Of a stretch of 40,448 nucleotides of DNA, positions 26,187-34,751 are shown piece by piece. Position 1 is the stretch's first letter. Every line of letters starts with the position of its first letter. A program made the translations under genes and the position numbers. The notes under the pieces are model-generated. The model worked only from the letters and a program-made list of their open reading frames with translations. It had not been told where the DNA came from and ran no database searches. Source of the stretch: an uncultured Pelagibacteraceae bacterium (GTDB lineage Bacteria > Pseudomonadota > Alphaproteobacteria > Pelagibacterales > AG-422-B15); the NCBI GenBank assembly GCA_902571005.1, contig CACGAG010000001.1:1-40448 (forward strand), read 5' to 3'.

Positions 26187-26609
26187 GTGGATGTAAAAAC
26201 GAAAATTATCACACAATTTGTTAGAGACTTATCATTTGAAAATCCTAATGGGCCAGGATCATTTCAAACAGGTAGCAATAGGCCCACTATTAATGCAAAT
26301 GTTGATGTCAAAGCACAAAATAGAAAAGATACCAATATTTATGAGGTTGAACTGAACGTAAGTGTAAATGCTTCACGCGCAGATCAGAGTTTGTATATCG
26401 TGGATCTAAAGTACGTTGGAATATTTGAAATTGAAAATCTCAATGACGATGTTAAAGAAGCTTACTTACTAGTAGAATGTCCAAGACAACTTTTTCCATT
26501 TGCAAGAAGAATTATTTACGACTTGCATGCTGACGGTGCATTGCCACCACTTATGTTAGACCCTGTGAACTTTGCTGAACTTTATAAAAAGAAAACAAGT
26601 AACAATTAA
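26187..26609 (+). CDS. secB: protein-export chaperone SecB
   Basis: Tetrameric chaperone keeping preproteins unfolded for SecA. The 140-residue protein has QFVRDLSFENPN, DLKYVGIFEIEN and the hallmark LVECPRQLFPFARRIIYDL, followed by PPLMLDPVNFAELY. The start is a GTG at 26187: the purine-rich AGAGGAAAA (26172-26180) ends 6 bp upstream, and the nearest ATG is out of frame. It is paired with fxsA, and its stop interlocks on TTAA with the Nudix gene. dnaQ, coaE and aroE are the standard alphaproteobacterial neighbours. Confidence 0.96.
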   Translation: MDVKTKIITQFVRDLSFENPNGPGSFQTGSNRPTINANVDVKAQNRKDTNIYEVELNVSVNASRADQSLYIVDLKYVGIFEIENLNDDVKEAYLLVECPRQLFPFARRIIYDLHADGALPPLMLDPVNFAELYKKKTSNN

Positions 26610-27418
26610 TAGCGAATCAATTTAGGTTCACCGTCTACAATTTCAAAAACTGGCTCTACATTAGGTATATCACTTTTATTTTTGTTGTTCATAGTAGACA
26701 GAAGCTCAGCAGTATCAGTGAAACCACAAATCATCTCAAGATTTTTTATTGTTGGCATAATCATAGGAAAATTTCCAGATTTGCTCTCTTGAAGGGCTTC
26801 TTCAGGATTAATCCATTTGCTTTCAACTCCCTCCACTCCATCGTGTACAGCTACCTGGTCGGTCGTACGGGCTATAAAAAATCTAGTGCTATATCTTCTT
26901 TTCTCTATTTTCGGAGTAACCCAGTGTGAAATATATGCAAGTTCATTTGTTGCTAATTCTAGATTTAAAGTATCTATCATTTGATAAAAAATATTTTCAC
27001 CTTGTAAAATTTTACTTTTGTATTGATCTATTATTGTAAGCTCATCCTTATTGAGAATGGTATTTTTTAAATTTACTCCCTTTTTATTCGCAAGAAGAAT
27101 TCCACTTTCCTCAAAGCACTCCCTGATACATGCAGCCCAATATGAAAGGCCATTTTTTTTTAATCCAAGCCTTTCGGATGCCAAGGCATCATCAAGATGA
27201 GGGCTGTATTTTAAATAATTATTTGAGATATCTTCATTATCAATTTTACCCCCTGGAAATACCCATACACCGCCAAAATTTGTTTTCATCGATCTTTTAA
27301 TCATAAACACTTCTATCCGCTGGCTGGTGTCTCGTATAAGCAATACTGATGCGGCTGGAGTAGGTACTTTTTGATAATCGCCGTTATCACTAGGAATATG
27401 ATTAATTTTGTTATTCAC
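26606..27418 (-). CDS. Nudix hydrolase with split Nudix box (NUDT19-like)
   Basis: A 270-residue Nudix protein. PGG (55-57) opens the Nudix box, but about 40 residues separate it from the second half RECFEESGI (99-107), which supplies the catalytic RE and EE. This long insertion is typical of the NUDT7/NUDT19-like group, some of which cleave CoA or acyl-CoA, but the substrate here is not known. It overlaps dnaQ by 8 bp and is the last gene of the maf-aroE-coaE-dnaQ run; coaE (CoA synthesis) in the same run is suggestive only. Confidence 0.87.
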   Translation of the reverse strand: MNNKINHIPSDNGDYQKVPTPAASVLLIRDTSQRIEVFMIKRSMKTNFGGVWVFPGGKIDNEDISNNYLKYSPHLDDALASERLGLKKNGLSYWAACIRECFEESGILLANKKGVNLKNTILNKDELTIIDQYKSKILQGENIFYQMIDTLNLELATNELAYISHWVTPKIEKRRYSTRFFIARTTDQVAVHDGVEGVESKWINPEEALQESKSGNFPMIMPTIKNLEMICGFTDTAELLSTMNNKNKSDIPNVEPVFEIVDGEPKLIRY

Positions 27419-28121
27419 TCGTTTGATTGTTTTTAGATTGATTAATTTTTTTCCAAATAGAGTGCTCGCCTAATGTTTGAATAAATTCTTCATGCAATTT
27501 TTTTTCTTGATCAGAAATCCGTGGTGCCAAATTTCTATTCTTGATCTTTTCAATATCAAAAGATGAGGTAGAATTCGCTTTTACCGACTTAGTGCTTAGA
27601 TCCAGGCTTAGTTCGCGAGCATCCATTAGTTCTATGTAAACACGGGCTAAGAGTTCGGTATCAATAGTAGCTGAATGTTTTTCTCTCTGCTTGTTATCAA
27701 TTGCAAATCTTTTACAGAGGGCATCAAGTGAAACACTCTGGCCAGGAAATTTTTCTCTAGCAATCGAGACAGTGTCAATTTTATCATTTTGAAGAGATTC
27801 TTTGCCACAAGTATTAAGCTCGTAATTTAAGAAACCAACATCAAAGTCCACATTGTGAGCAATGATTGGATCCGTACCTAAAAACTCTAAGAACTCTGAT
27901 ACAATATGCTCGAACAAAGGTTTGTCTTTTAAAAATTCGTAGCTCAATCCATGCACCTTAAATGATGAGTCAGGCACATCTCGCTGGGGGTTAATATATT
28001 GCTGGTATGTTTTACCAGTGGGAAGATAATCAATTATCTCTATTGCAGCAATTTCTATGACTCTGTGACCCTCTGAAGGCCTTAATCCGGTGGTTTCTGT
28101 ATCAAGTACGACTTGTCTCAT
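27411..28121 (-). CDS. dnaQ: DNA polymerase III epsilon subunit
   Basis: 3'-5' proofreading exonuclease of the replicative polymerase. The 236-residue DEDDh enzyme has Asp7 and Glu9 (LDTET), Asp94 (HNVDFD), His149 and Asp154 (HSATID), all ligands of the two-metal site. The C-terminal tail (about 165-236) would contact the alpha subunit. It overlaps the coaE stop by ATGA. The secB-dnaQ-coaE-aroE-maf order is conserved beside the origin in Caulobacter. Confidence 0.96.
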   Translation of the reverse strand: MRQVVLDTETTGLRPSEGHRVIEIAAIEIIDYLPTGKTYQQYINPQRDVPDSSFKVHGLSYEFLKDKPLFEHIVSEFLEFLGTDPIIAHNVDFDVGFLNYELNTCGKESLQNDKIDTVSIAREKFPGQSVSLDALCKRFAIDNKQREKHSATIDTELLARVYIELMDARELSLDLSTKSVKANSTSSFDIEKIKNRNLAPRISDQEKKLHEEFIQTLGEHSIWKKINQSKNNQTSE

Positions 28122-28741
28122 TGATTAAAGAAGGTATTCCACGCCTTTGGATTAATCAATTTAATTTTTGCAGCAACTTCTTTTACCTCTGCTTTGGTAT
28201 CTTCAATATTGTTATCGGTGGAAATGATGTAATCTGCTTTTTTTAATTTGTCCCTGTCTGGCATTTGCTGATCTTTAATAGCATTAAAAATCTCTAATGG
28301 TACTTTTCTCTCCAAAACCACTCTGGATTGTTGTGTTGCTTCAGAAGCTGTCACAACAACAGAAACGTCCACATATTTTTCTCCTCCAGTTTCAAAGAGT
28401 AGTGGGATGTCTAAAACACAACCCATCCTTCCTTCTTCAATTAATTTTTTTATATAAATTATTTGGTATTTCCTTGTAACGGGATGAACAATTTGTTCTA
28501 GATCTCTAAATTTATTAGGGTCCTTATTTAAAATATCTCTTAATGCTAATCGGTTGACTGCACCATTTTTCGTTGAGCCTGGAAATTGTCTCTCTACTTT
28601 TTCTATGACCTCTTCATCGTTTTCGTAGATATAATGAACTGTATCGTCAGCATTATATACGCCGTAACCGTGCTCTTTAAACATTTGAGCAACTGTGGAT
28701 TTTCCCATCCCAATAGATCCCGTTACACCAACCAACAACAC
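28118..28741 (-). CDS. coaE: dephospho-CoA kinase
   Basis: Last step of coenzyme A synthesis, phosphorylating the ribose 3'-OH. The 207-residue protein has the P-loop GVTGSIGMGKST (residues 5-16), YNADDTVHYIY with the catalytic Asp, HPVTRK, and DIPLLFETGGEKYVD. Its ATG shares one base with the aroE stop and its stop overlaps the dnaQ start by 4 bp. Confidence 0.96.
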   Translation of the reverse strand: MLLVGVTGSIGMGKSTVAQMFKEHGYGVYNADDTVHYIYENDEEVIEKVERQFPGSTKNGAVNRLALRDILNKDPNKFRDLEQIVHPVTRKYQIIYIKKLIEEGRMGCVLDIPLLFETGGEKYVDVSVVVTASEATQQSRVVLERKVPLEIFNAIKDQQMPDRDKLKKADYIISTDNNIEDTKAEVKEVAAKIKLINPKAWNTFFNQ

Positions 28742-29556
28742 TAGTTAACCCCCAATACACTCATTAAATCTTCATCGATATCAGGCATTGTGTCGTGCCA
28801 CAATTTGAAAGACTGTGCAGCTTGATGGATTAACATCTCCAGTCCATTTTGAACTGTGCAGCCATTTTTCTCAGCGTGTCTAAGAAAAGTTGTCTTGCTT
28901 GGATTGTATATCAGATCATAAACATGTGCAGATGAATTGAGGCTTTCAAAGTCTATTAAGTTGTTTTCTTCACCTTCTTGTTGTCCTAAGCTCGTGGTGT
29001 TGACAACTAATTGTGAGGATCCGACAAACTCTCTGAGTGTTGTTTCTGTTAAGATTTTTGCTTCTACTCCAAGGTCACTGCAAAGTGACTCTGCGTTTTC
29101 TCTTGTTCTATTATAAATACCAATCTCACACTGCATGTGTGTTAGCGCATATACAACCGCCCTTGCTGATCCGCCAGCTCCAAGCACTAAACATAAATTG
29201 TTATTTAGGCCTCTGTTTGCAATCGATTTTTCAAAACCAATCGGGTCGGTGTTATCCCCATAAACACCATCTTTATTTACTATAAGCGTATTGACTGCTT
29301 TGAGAGCTCTTGCAACATCGGATGTGTTGTCGCAATATTTGTACGCGTCCTCTTTAAGGGGGACCGTAACGTTTAAACCGTAGTAGCCCTCTTCTATTAA
29401 ACGGTCAACATCCCTAATAAAGTTTTCTTTTTTTACATTTATTTTTTGGTAGGTGCCCACATCAATTTTCTCACTTTCAATCCAGTGATTATGAATTTTA
29501 GGTGAAAGACTGTGATCTATTGGATCTCCAATAACTGCTGTTTTTTTATTTACCAT
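28741..29556 (-). CDS. aroE: shikimate dehydrogenase
   Basis: NADPH-dependent reduction of 3-dehydroshikimate. From ATG 29556 the protein has 271 residues: VIGDPIDHSLSPKIHN, NVTVPLKEDAYKYCD with the catalytic Lys, the NTD of GDNTDPIGFEKS, the dinucleotide motif GAGGSARAVVYAL, and the C-terminal NGLEMLIHQAAQSFKLW. An in-frame TTG at 29565 is a possible alternative start but has no better ribosome site. It overlaps the end of maf by 11 bp. Confidence 0.95.
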   Translation of the reverse strand: MVNKKTAVIGDPIDHSLSPKIHNHWIESEKIDVGTYQKINVKKENFIRDVDRLIEEGYYGLNVTVPLKEDAYKYCDNTSDVARALKAVNTLIVNKDGVYGDNTDPIGFEKSIANRGLNNNLCLVLGAGGSARAVVYALTHMQCEIGIYNRTRENAESLCSDLGVEAKILTETTLREFVGSSQLVVNTTSLGQQEGEENNLIDFESLNSSAHVYDLIYNPSKTTFLRHAEKNGCTVQNGLEMLIHQAAQSFKLWHDTMPDIDEDLMSVLGVN

Positions 29557-30151
29557 TGTTTTCAAATAGAAGATTGTTGTCCCAAAGGAACTGGGTTAAT
29601 TGAATTAATGATATGCCTTGTATTGAAAAAAGATCACTCCCAATATTTTCAAAAAGCTTAATTCCTTCTTCCTCAATTGCATAGACGCCTACAAGACCAA
29701 GAATATTATCATCGACTTTATTTAAATACTCTTTTATCAGGTCCTCACTTAGCTTTCGCATATGCATTTTAGATCTGTCTACATACTTCCAAATAATGTT
29801 ATTGTCTTGAGCGACTGTTGTCGCGGTTATGAGTGTGTGGGTAGATCCGCTCATTTTCATCAACTGTTCTTTTGCTTCACTTCTATCCCGAGCCTTGTTA
29901 ATCAATGCGCCTTCCAGATCCAAACCTTGGTCTGATCCAATAACAAATGCACTTTTATTAGACATGGAGGGCTTCAAGGCCTTCATCTCAGCAAGTTTAA
30001 CCACGATCTCTTCAGGTGTATTTTTACTCATCGACATCTTGACTTCTTCCTCATCCACGCCGTGAGCAACGGCTTCAAAGCTTATGCCGGCGTTGCGTAA
30101 CAATTTAACCCTTGTTTCGCTTTTAGATGCCAAAATTATATCCCTGTTCAT
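29546..30151 (-). CDS. maf: Maf family nucleotide pyrophosphatase
   Basis: Hydrolyses non-canonical or modified nucleoside triphosphates; some Maf proteins affect septation. The 201-residue protein starts IILASKSETRVKLLRNAGISFE and keeps DEEEVK, IGSDQGLDLEG, and the GVYAIEEEGIKLFENIGSD region. It is the first gene on the left side of the hemE-proximal spacer; in Caulobacter and Rickettsia a DUF299-type gene usually lies between this block and the origin, and is missing here. Confidence 0.94.
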   Translation of the reverse strand: MNRDIILASKSETRVKLLRNAGISFEAVAHGVDEEEVKMSMSKNTPEEIVVKLAEMKALKPSMSNKSAFVIGSDQGLDLEGALINKARDRSEAKEQLMKMSGSTHTLITATTVAQDNNIIWKYVDRSKMHMRKLSEDLIKEYLNKVDDNILGLVGVYAIEEEGIKLFENIGSDLFSIQGISLIQLTQFLWDNNLLFENNGK

Positions 30152-30424
30152 AAACCTGTATAAACCCCTTATGACCTGTGAGTGCTTTTAGTATCTTTGC
30201 CCATCTGTAATTTTTAACTTATTTTTCTATCTTTATTGAGAATTTTTGCAAACTTTGTTCACTTGTTAGAGATATTACTGTTTTCTTCCACGTCGGTGTA
30301 TAAGGTTAAAAAGCATATAATTCAAAGCGATTGTTCTGTGTATCGAATTGTGGGCAAAAAGCGACTTTTTATATATACACAATTCCACAGGAACATAAAC
30401 AACTACAATTATATATATAATATA
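30152..30424. other. candidate chromosomal replication origin (oriC)
   Basis: This 273-bp spacer, the longest of the window, separates divergent maf and hemE. In Caulobacter and Rickettsia the origin lies beside hemE, and the genes on both sides here match that region. Sequence support: DnaA-box-like 9-mers against TTATNCACA at 30295-30303 (minus, 8/9), 30337-30345 (minus, 7/9), 30349-30357 (minus, 7/9), 30373-30381 (plus, 8/9) and 30255-30264 (plus, weak); a CtrA-like TTAA-N7-ATAA at 30306-30320 (7/8); and an AT-only tract at 30398-30426. No perfect DnaA box is present, so the call rests mainly on position. The hemE promoter must also lie here. Confidence 0.6.
30345..30385. repeat. nested inverted repeat in the hemE-upstream spacer
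   Basis: GAATTGTG (30345-30352) pairs with CACAATTC (30378-30385), and inside it AAAAAG (30356-30361) pairs with CTTTTT (30365-30370) around a CGA loop. The 8-bp and 6-bp stems could form one long hairpin in DNA or RNA. Two of the DnaA-like 9-mers overlap its outer arms. Confidence 0.6.
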
Positions 30425-31411
30425 ATGAGTATATTTATAGACACACTTAAGGGTCAAAAAACAAGCCCAACACCAGTTTGGTTAATGAGACAGGCGGGAA
30501 GGCATTTACCTGAATATTTAAATATCAGAAAACAATTTGCAAACCTTATGGATATGTTTCTAGATCCTATGACGATACTTGAAGTTTCCCTGCAGCCTGT
30601 AAATAGATACGGTATGGATGCCTGTATTGTGTTTTCAGATATTTTAATACCGCCTTTTGCTGCGGGCTCAAGCGTCAGTTTTGTTGATGGGCAGGGTCCC
30701 GTAATAAAATTCAATGAGAACATGAGTTATAATCTTGAAAAAACCTTACCCCTTGCAACAGGAATAAAAAAGATTAAAGAAAATACAGATGTCCCATTAA
30801 TAGGATTTGCTGGCGGAGCATGGACGACGCTGTTTTATTGTTTATATGAAAAGAATGAACGTCAAAATCTAAAATTCGAAGATGTTGTAAAAAAGACTTC
30901 ACAAATAGACAATTTAATTGAGCAAATGACATGTGTGATTATTCAGCACGCAGAAATGCAAATTGATTGCGGGATAGATGCTTTTCAAATATTTGAATCA
31001 GCAGCAGAACACTTGAATGACAAACAGTTCAACAAATGGTGTGTTCAACCTACAAAAAAAATTATTGAGAGTATAAAAAAAATAAAAGACATTCCTATTA
31101 TTGGCTTTCCTAGAAACACTAATCTTGCATGTTATCAAAAATATTCAAATATAGATAAGCTTGACTGTATTACCCTAGACTATAATTTTCCTTTAGATAA
31201 AATTAATGAGCTAAACGATAAAATTGTTTTTCAAGGAAATCTGGACCCTAAACACCTATTAAAAGATTCCCAAAATCTTAGTCAGAAGATTGAAGAAATA
31301 TTGTTTGCTTTTAGAGAAAGACCACATATTTTCAATTTAGGACACGGGGTTTTACCCGAGACATCAATTGAGAAAGTTGAGAAAATGCTCTTACAGATAA
31401 GGTCAACATGA
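30425..31411 (+). CDS. hemE: uroporphyrinogen decarboxylase
   Basis: Decarboxylates uroporphyrinogen III to coproporphyrinogen III in haem synthesis. The 328-residue protein has LMRQAGRHLPEYL near the N-terminus, ACIVFSDILIPPFAAG, GFAGGAWTTLFYCL, FESAAEHL in place of the more usual FDSWAG, and VFQGNLDP. The frame stays open 63 codons upstream, but the conserved sequence begins at MSIFIDTLKG, so ATG 30425 is chosen. hemH and hemJ follow with 4-bp overlaps, making a hem operon beside the presumed origin. Confidence 0.96.
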   Translation: MSIFIDTLKGQKTSPTPVWLMRQAGRHLPEYLNIRKQFANLMDMFLDPMTILEVSLQPVNRYGMDACIVFSDILIPPFAAGSSVSFVDGQGPVIKFNENMSYNLEKTLPLATGIKKIKENTDVPLIGFAGGAWTTLFYCLYEKNERQNLKFEDVVKKTSQIDNLIEQMTCVIIQHAEMQIDCGIDAFQIFESAAEHLNDKQFNKWCVQPTKKIIESIKKIKDIPIIGFPRNTNLACYQKYSNIDKLDCITLDYNFPLDKINELNDKIVFQGNLDPKHLLKDSQNLSQKIEEILFAFRERPHIFNLGHGVLPETSIEKVEKMLLQIRST

Positions 31412-32427
31412 AAACAGCTGTCGTTTTATTTAACTTGGGCGGACCAGACAAACAAGAAAGCGTAAAACCTTTTTTATTTAATCTATTTAATGATCCCAAC
31501 ATATTTAGACTTCCAAACCCCTTCAGGTATTTATTGGCAAGACTTATATCTTATCGTCGCACCAAAGAGGCTACTGAAATTTATGCCGAAATAGGCGGTA
31601 AATCCCCTATTCTTGAAATTACCAACTCCCAAGCAGAGGCCCTTCAGAAAGATTTACAAAACAAAGGCATCGAGAACAAGGTATTTGTTTGTATGAGATA
31701 TTGGCATCCAATGACAGCCGAGGTCGTTTCAAAAGTCAAAGACTATAACCCAGACAAAATATTTTTACTGCCCCTGTATCCACAGTACTCCACAACAACA
31801 ACAAAATCTTCTCTGGACGCATGGTTCAAAGAAGCCCAACACCAGAAATTAAATGCAAGAACAAAATACACTTGTTGTTATCCTTATGACGCGAAATTAA
31901 TAAAAGCCCATCAAAAACTAATCCAAGACAAAATAAACCACGTCAAAGATAAGAAGGTAAGAGTTCTGTTTTCCGCTCACAGTTTACCCGTATCAATCAT
32001 TAAAAAAGGTGATCCATATCAGTGGCAAGTGGAGCAAACAGTTAAGGCAGTCATGCAGGGCATCCATGGTTATGAAGACCATGTTTTGGCTTACCAAAGT
32101 AAAGTTACCCCAGTTAAATGGCTTGAACCAACAACACCAAGTGAAATTGAAAATGCAATTAGCGAAGATAGGGCGCTGGTTATTGTTCCAATTGCGTTTG
32201 TCTCGGATCACTCTGAAACACTCGTTGAATTAGATATCGAGTACCAAGAACTTGCAAGCGAACTAGGCTGTAAGCATTATTATAGGTCCGAGTCTTTAAA
32301 TATTGATCAAACATTTATAGAAAGCTTATCTGAAATAGTTGGTGAGTCAGAGAAAATTGAGAGCGGCAATATAAGGGAAAAAATATGTCCAGCAACGTTT
32401 AAACAATGTGATCAAGAATTAAGATGA
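31408..32427 (+). CDS. hemH: ferrochelatase
   Basis: Inserts ferrous iron into protoporphyrin IX, the last haem step, at the cytoplasmic membrane surface. The 339-residue protein starts TAVVLFNLGGPDKQESVKPFL, has the LPLYPQYSTTTTKSS motif, the catalytic His in LFSAHSLPVSIIKKGDPY, and the Glu-containing VPIAFVSDHSETLVELDIEY. It is coupled by ATGA overlaps to hemE and hemJ. Confidence 0.97.
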   Translation: MKTAVVLFNLGGPDKQESVKPFLFNLFNDPNIFRLPNPFRYLLARLISYRRTKEATEIYAEIGGKSPILEITNSQAEALQKDLQNKGIENKVFVCMRYWHPMTAEVVSKVKDYNPDKIFLLPLYPQYSTTTTKSSLDAWFKEAQHQKLNARTKYTCCYPYDAKLIKAHQKLIQDKINHVKDKKVRVLFSAHSLPVSIIKKGDPYQWQVEQTVKAVMQGIHGYEDHVLAYQSKVTPVKWLEPTTPSEIENAISEDRALVIVPIAFVSDHSETLVELDIEYQELASELGCKHYYRSESLNIDQTFIESLSEIVGESEKIESGNIREKICPATFKQCDQELR

Positions 32428-32867
32428 ATTCAATTTTCTTATATAATTTATTTCTTAGTTTGCATATCATCAGCGTTATAGCTTGGATGGCGGGCTTATT
32501 ATATTTGCCAAGATTATTTGTCTATCATCGGAGTAAAGAGGTGGGGTCTGACTCGTCAGAGACTTTTAAATTAATGGAATTACGTTTACTTAAAATTATT
32601 ATGAATCCAGCAATGATATTTTCATGGTTGTTTGGTTTAGCGTTGATATCAAATTTGGGTATTGATGCGCTGTTTCAATTATGGCTTCAATTAAAAATCA
32701 TATTTGTGATTTTCATGTCCGGAGTTCATGGGTATTTCTCAAAATTAACAAGAGAGTTTCAAGAGGATAAAAGGCCAAAATCAGAGCGTTTTTTTAGAAT
32801 AATCAATGAATTTCCAACGGTTTTGATGATAATTGTAGTATTTCTTGTTATTTTTAAACCAATATAA
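32424..32867 (+). CDS. hemJ: protoporphyrinogen IX oxidase HemJ
   Basis: Membrane enzyme converting protoporphyrinogen IX to protoporphyrin IX, the substrate of HemH. The 147-residue protein has about four hydrophobic helices with the conserved His of LHIISVIAWMAGLLYLPRLFVYH, the LRLLKIIMNPAMIFSW region and the Lys of LKIIFVIFMSGVHGYFSK. It replaces the oxygen-dependent HemY or HemG enzymes, as usual in alphaproteobacteria. rho follows after 77 bp. Confidence 0.94.
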   Translation: MNSIFLYNLFLSLHIISVIAWMAGLLYLPRLFVYHRSKEVGSDSSETFKLMELRLLKIIMNPAMIFSWLFGLALISNLGIDALFQLWLQLKIIFVIFMSGVHGYFSKLTREFQEDKRPKSERFFRIINEFPTVLMIIVVFLVIFKPI

Positions 32868-32944
32868 AACTTGCTATATTTAACGATTACGGTTAGAAAG
32901 CAGCTTCCAAACTATTTTCCACATTATCATCATCATTAAAACGA

Positions 32945-34210
32945 ATGGCTAAAAACTTAAAACTAAGAGACCTTAAGAAGAAAACTCCACAAGAACTTCT
33001 TGTTTATGCAGAGGAACTTGGCGTTGAAAATGCCAGTTCAATGCGTACACAAGATATGCTGTTTGAAATATTGAAAACTCTTGCAAGTGACAACAAAGAT
33101 ATTGACGGGGAAGGAGTTTTAGAAGTTTTACAGGATGGGTTTGGTTTTTTAAGATCAATGGAGGCCAATTACCTTCCGGGTCCTGATGATATTTATGTAA
33201 GCCCAAGTCAAATTAAAAGATTTGGACTAAGATCAGGAGACACAGTTGAAGGGCCAATTAGAGCACCAAAAGACGGTGAACGTTATTTTGCATTATTAAA
33301 AATTGATACAATCAACTACGAAGCAACTGAAAAAAGTAGAAACAAAATCAATTTTGATAACTTGACACCTCTTTATCCTGATGAGCAAATCAGATTAGAA
33401 ACCGAAAAACCAGCAAGCGATCAAAGCTCAAGAGTAATTGATTTGGTTGCACCAATTGGTAAAGGTCAGAGAGCACTTATCGTTTCACCACCAAGAACAG
33501 GTAAAACAGTCTTGCTACAAAATATTGCACATTCAATTACTGATAATCATCCAGAATGTTATTTGATGGTTCTACTAATTGATGAGAGACCAGAAGAAGT
33601 TACCGATATGCAACGCTCTGTAAAAGGTGAGGTTGTAAGCTCAACATTTGATGAGCCCGCATCGCGTCACGTACAGGTTGCCGAGATGGTTATTAACAAA
33701 GCAAAAAGATTAGTAGAGCATAAAAAAGATGTTGTTATTCTTCTGGACTCTATTACTCGATTGGGCCGTGCTTACAATACGGTTGTTCCAAGTTCAGGAA
33801 AAGTCTTAACGGGTGGTGTTGATGCAAACGCTCTACAAAGACCAAAGAGATTTTTTGGTGCAGCAAGAAACATTGAAGATGGCGGATCACTGACCATTAT
33901 TTCAACTGCTCTGATTGATACAGGTAGTAGAATGGATGAAGTAATTTTTGAGGAATTTAAAGGTACTGGTAACTCAGAAATTATATTGGATAGAAAAGTT
34001 GCTGATAAAAGAATATATCCTGCAATTGACATTACTAAGTCCGGTACTCGAAAAGAAGAGATACTGCTTGACAAAGACGAGCTTCAAAAAATGTATGTTC
34101 TCAGACGTATTTTGAATCCAATGGGAACAATGGACTCAATCGAGTTCTTACTAGGTAAACTAAAAGAAACTAAGGATAATGCAGATTTCTTTCAGTCTAT
34201 GAATAAGTAA
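32945..34210 (+). CDS. rho: transcription termination factor Rho
   Basis: Hexameric RNA helicase ending transcripts. The 421-residue protein has the N-terminal helical domain (1-50), the RNA-binding cold-shock fold with [29 protein letters not shown]-type primary site (about 58-125), Walker A SPPRTGKT (181-188), Walker [11 protein letters not shown], the Q-loop [22 protein letters not shown] and the R-loop [25 protein letters not shown]. The 77-bp leader includes an ATC repeat, but no clear hairpin. Since intrinsic terminators are almost absent from the window, Rho is likely to carry much of the termination load here. Confidence 0.98.
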   Translation: MAKNLKLRDLKKKTPQELLVYAEELGVENASSMRTQDMLFEILKTLASDNKDIDGEGVLEVLQDGFGFLRSMEANYLPGPDDIYVSPSQIKRFGLRSGDTVEGPIRAPKDGERYFALLKIDTINYEATEKSRNKINFDNLTPLYPDEQIRLETEKPASDQSSRVIDLVAPIGKGQRALIVSPPRTGKTVLLQNIAHSITDNHPECYLMVLLIDERPEEVTDMQRSVKGEVVSSTFDEPASRHVQVAEMVINKAKRLVEHKKDVVILLDSITRLGRAYNTVVPSSGKVLTGGVDANALQRPKRFFGAARNIEDGGSLTIISTALIDTGSRMDEVIFEEFKGTGNSEIILDRKVADKRIYPAIDITKSGTRKEEILLDKDELQKMYVLRRILNPMGTMDSIEFLLGKLKETKDNADFFQSMNK

Positions 34211-34211
34211 A

Positions 34212-34751
34212 CTACCCTTCCGCCTCCATCAACGACCTTATCTGATAACTTTTGGAAATCTTTTTTGAGCCTTTAAGGTTCCATAAATCAATTATCATAA
34301 AAAATTCAATTTTCTTAACTCCAAGTTTTGAAATTAGCTTTGCGGCCGCGTTAGCTGTTCCGCCGGTTGCAATTAAGTCATCGACGATCAAAACCTTATC
34401 TCTGGAAGTCATAGAGTGTTTGTGTACCTGGATTTCATCCATTCCATACTCTAACTTGTATTTTTGTTTGACTATTTTTCCGGGAAGTTTCCCTTTTTTT
34501 CTTATTGGAATAAAAGGTAAGCCAAGCTTGTAGGCAACAGCTGATCCAAAGATGAAGCCTCTTGCTTCTATACCAGCTACTTTAGTAAATTTATTTTTTT
34601 TACAATATTTAGAAATTTCATTAACAACTTCGGTAAAAAGCTGCTTACTGTCTGTGATTGAAGTTATATCTTGAAACTGAATACCTTTTTTTGGAAAATT
34701 AGGAATTACCCTAATTTTCTTTTCAAGATTATTTTTTAGTTTTTTGTTCAA
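34212..34751 (-). CDS. apt: adenine phosphoribosyltransferase
   Basis: Salvages adenine with PRPP to AMP. The 179-residue protein has GIEARGFIFGSAVAYKLG, FIPIRKKGKLPG, the flexible loop region KYKLEYGMDEIQVH and the PRPP-binding VLIVDDLIATGGTA. It overlaps the end of ogt by 23 bp, being the second gene of that pair, and ends one base from the convergent rho stop. Possible link to the adenosine kinase gene earlier in the window (purine salvage) is functional only. Confidence 0.96.
   Translation of the reverse strand: MNKKLKNNLEKKIRVIPNFPKKGIQFQDITSITDSKQLFTEVVNEISKYCKKNKFTKVAGIEARGFIFGSAVAYKLGLPFIPIRKKGKLPGKIVKQKYKLEYGMDEIQVHKHSMTSRDKVLIVDDLIATGGTANAAAKLISKLGVKKIEFFMIIDLWNLKGSKKISKSYQIRSLMEAEG

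Noticed and set aside
30236-30424. Open in-frame extension of hemE by 63 codons
   Set aside because: It has no resemblance to the HemE N-terminus, is AT-rich spacer sequence containing the inverted repeat and DnaA-like sites, and a suitable ATG at 30425 begins the conserved part.
32868-32944. Terminator or attenuator in the hemJ-rho spacer
   Set aside because: I found only a short AAGC/GCTT match without room for a loop and an ATC repeat; no stable hairpin with a T run.
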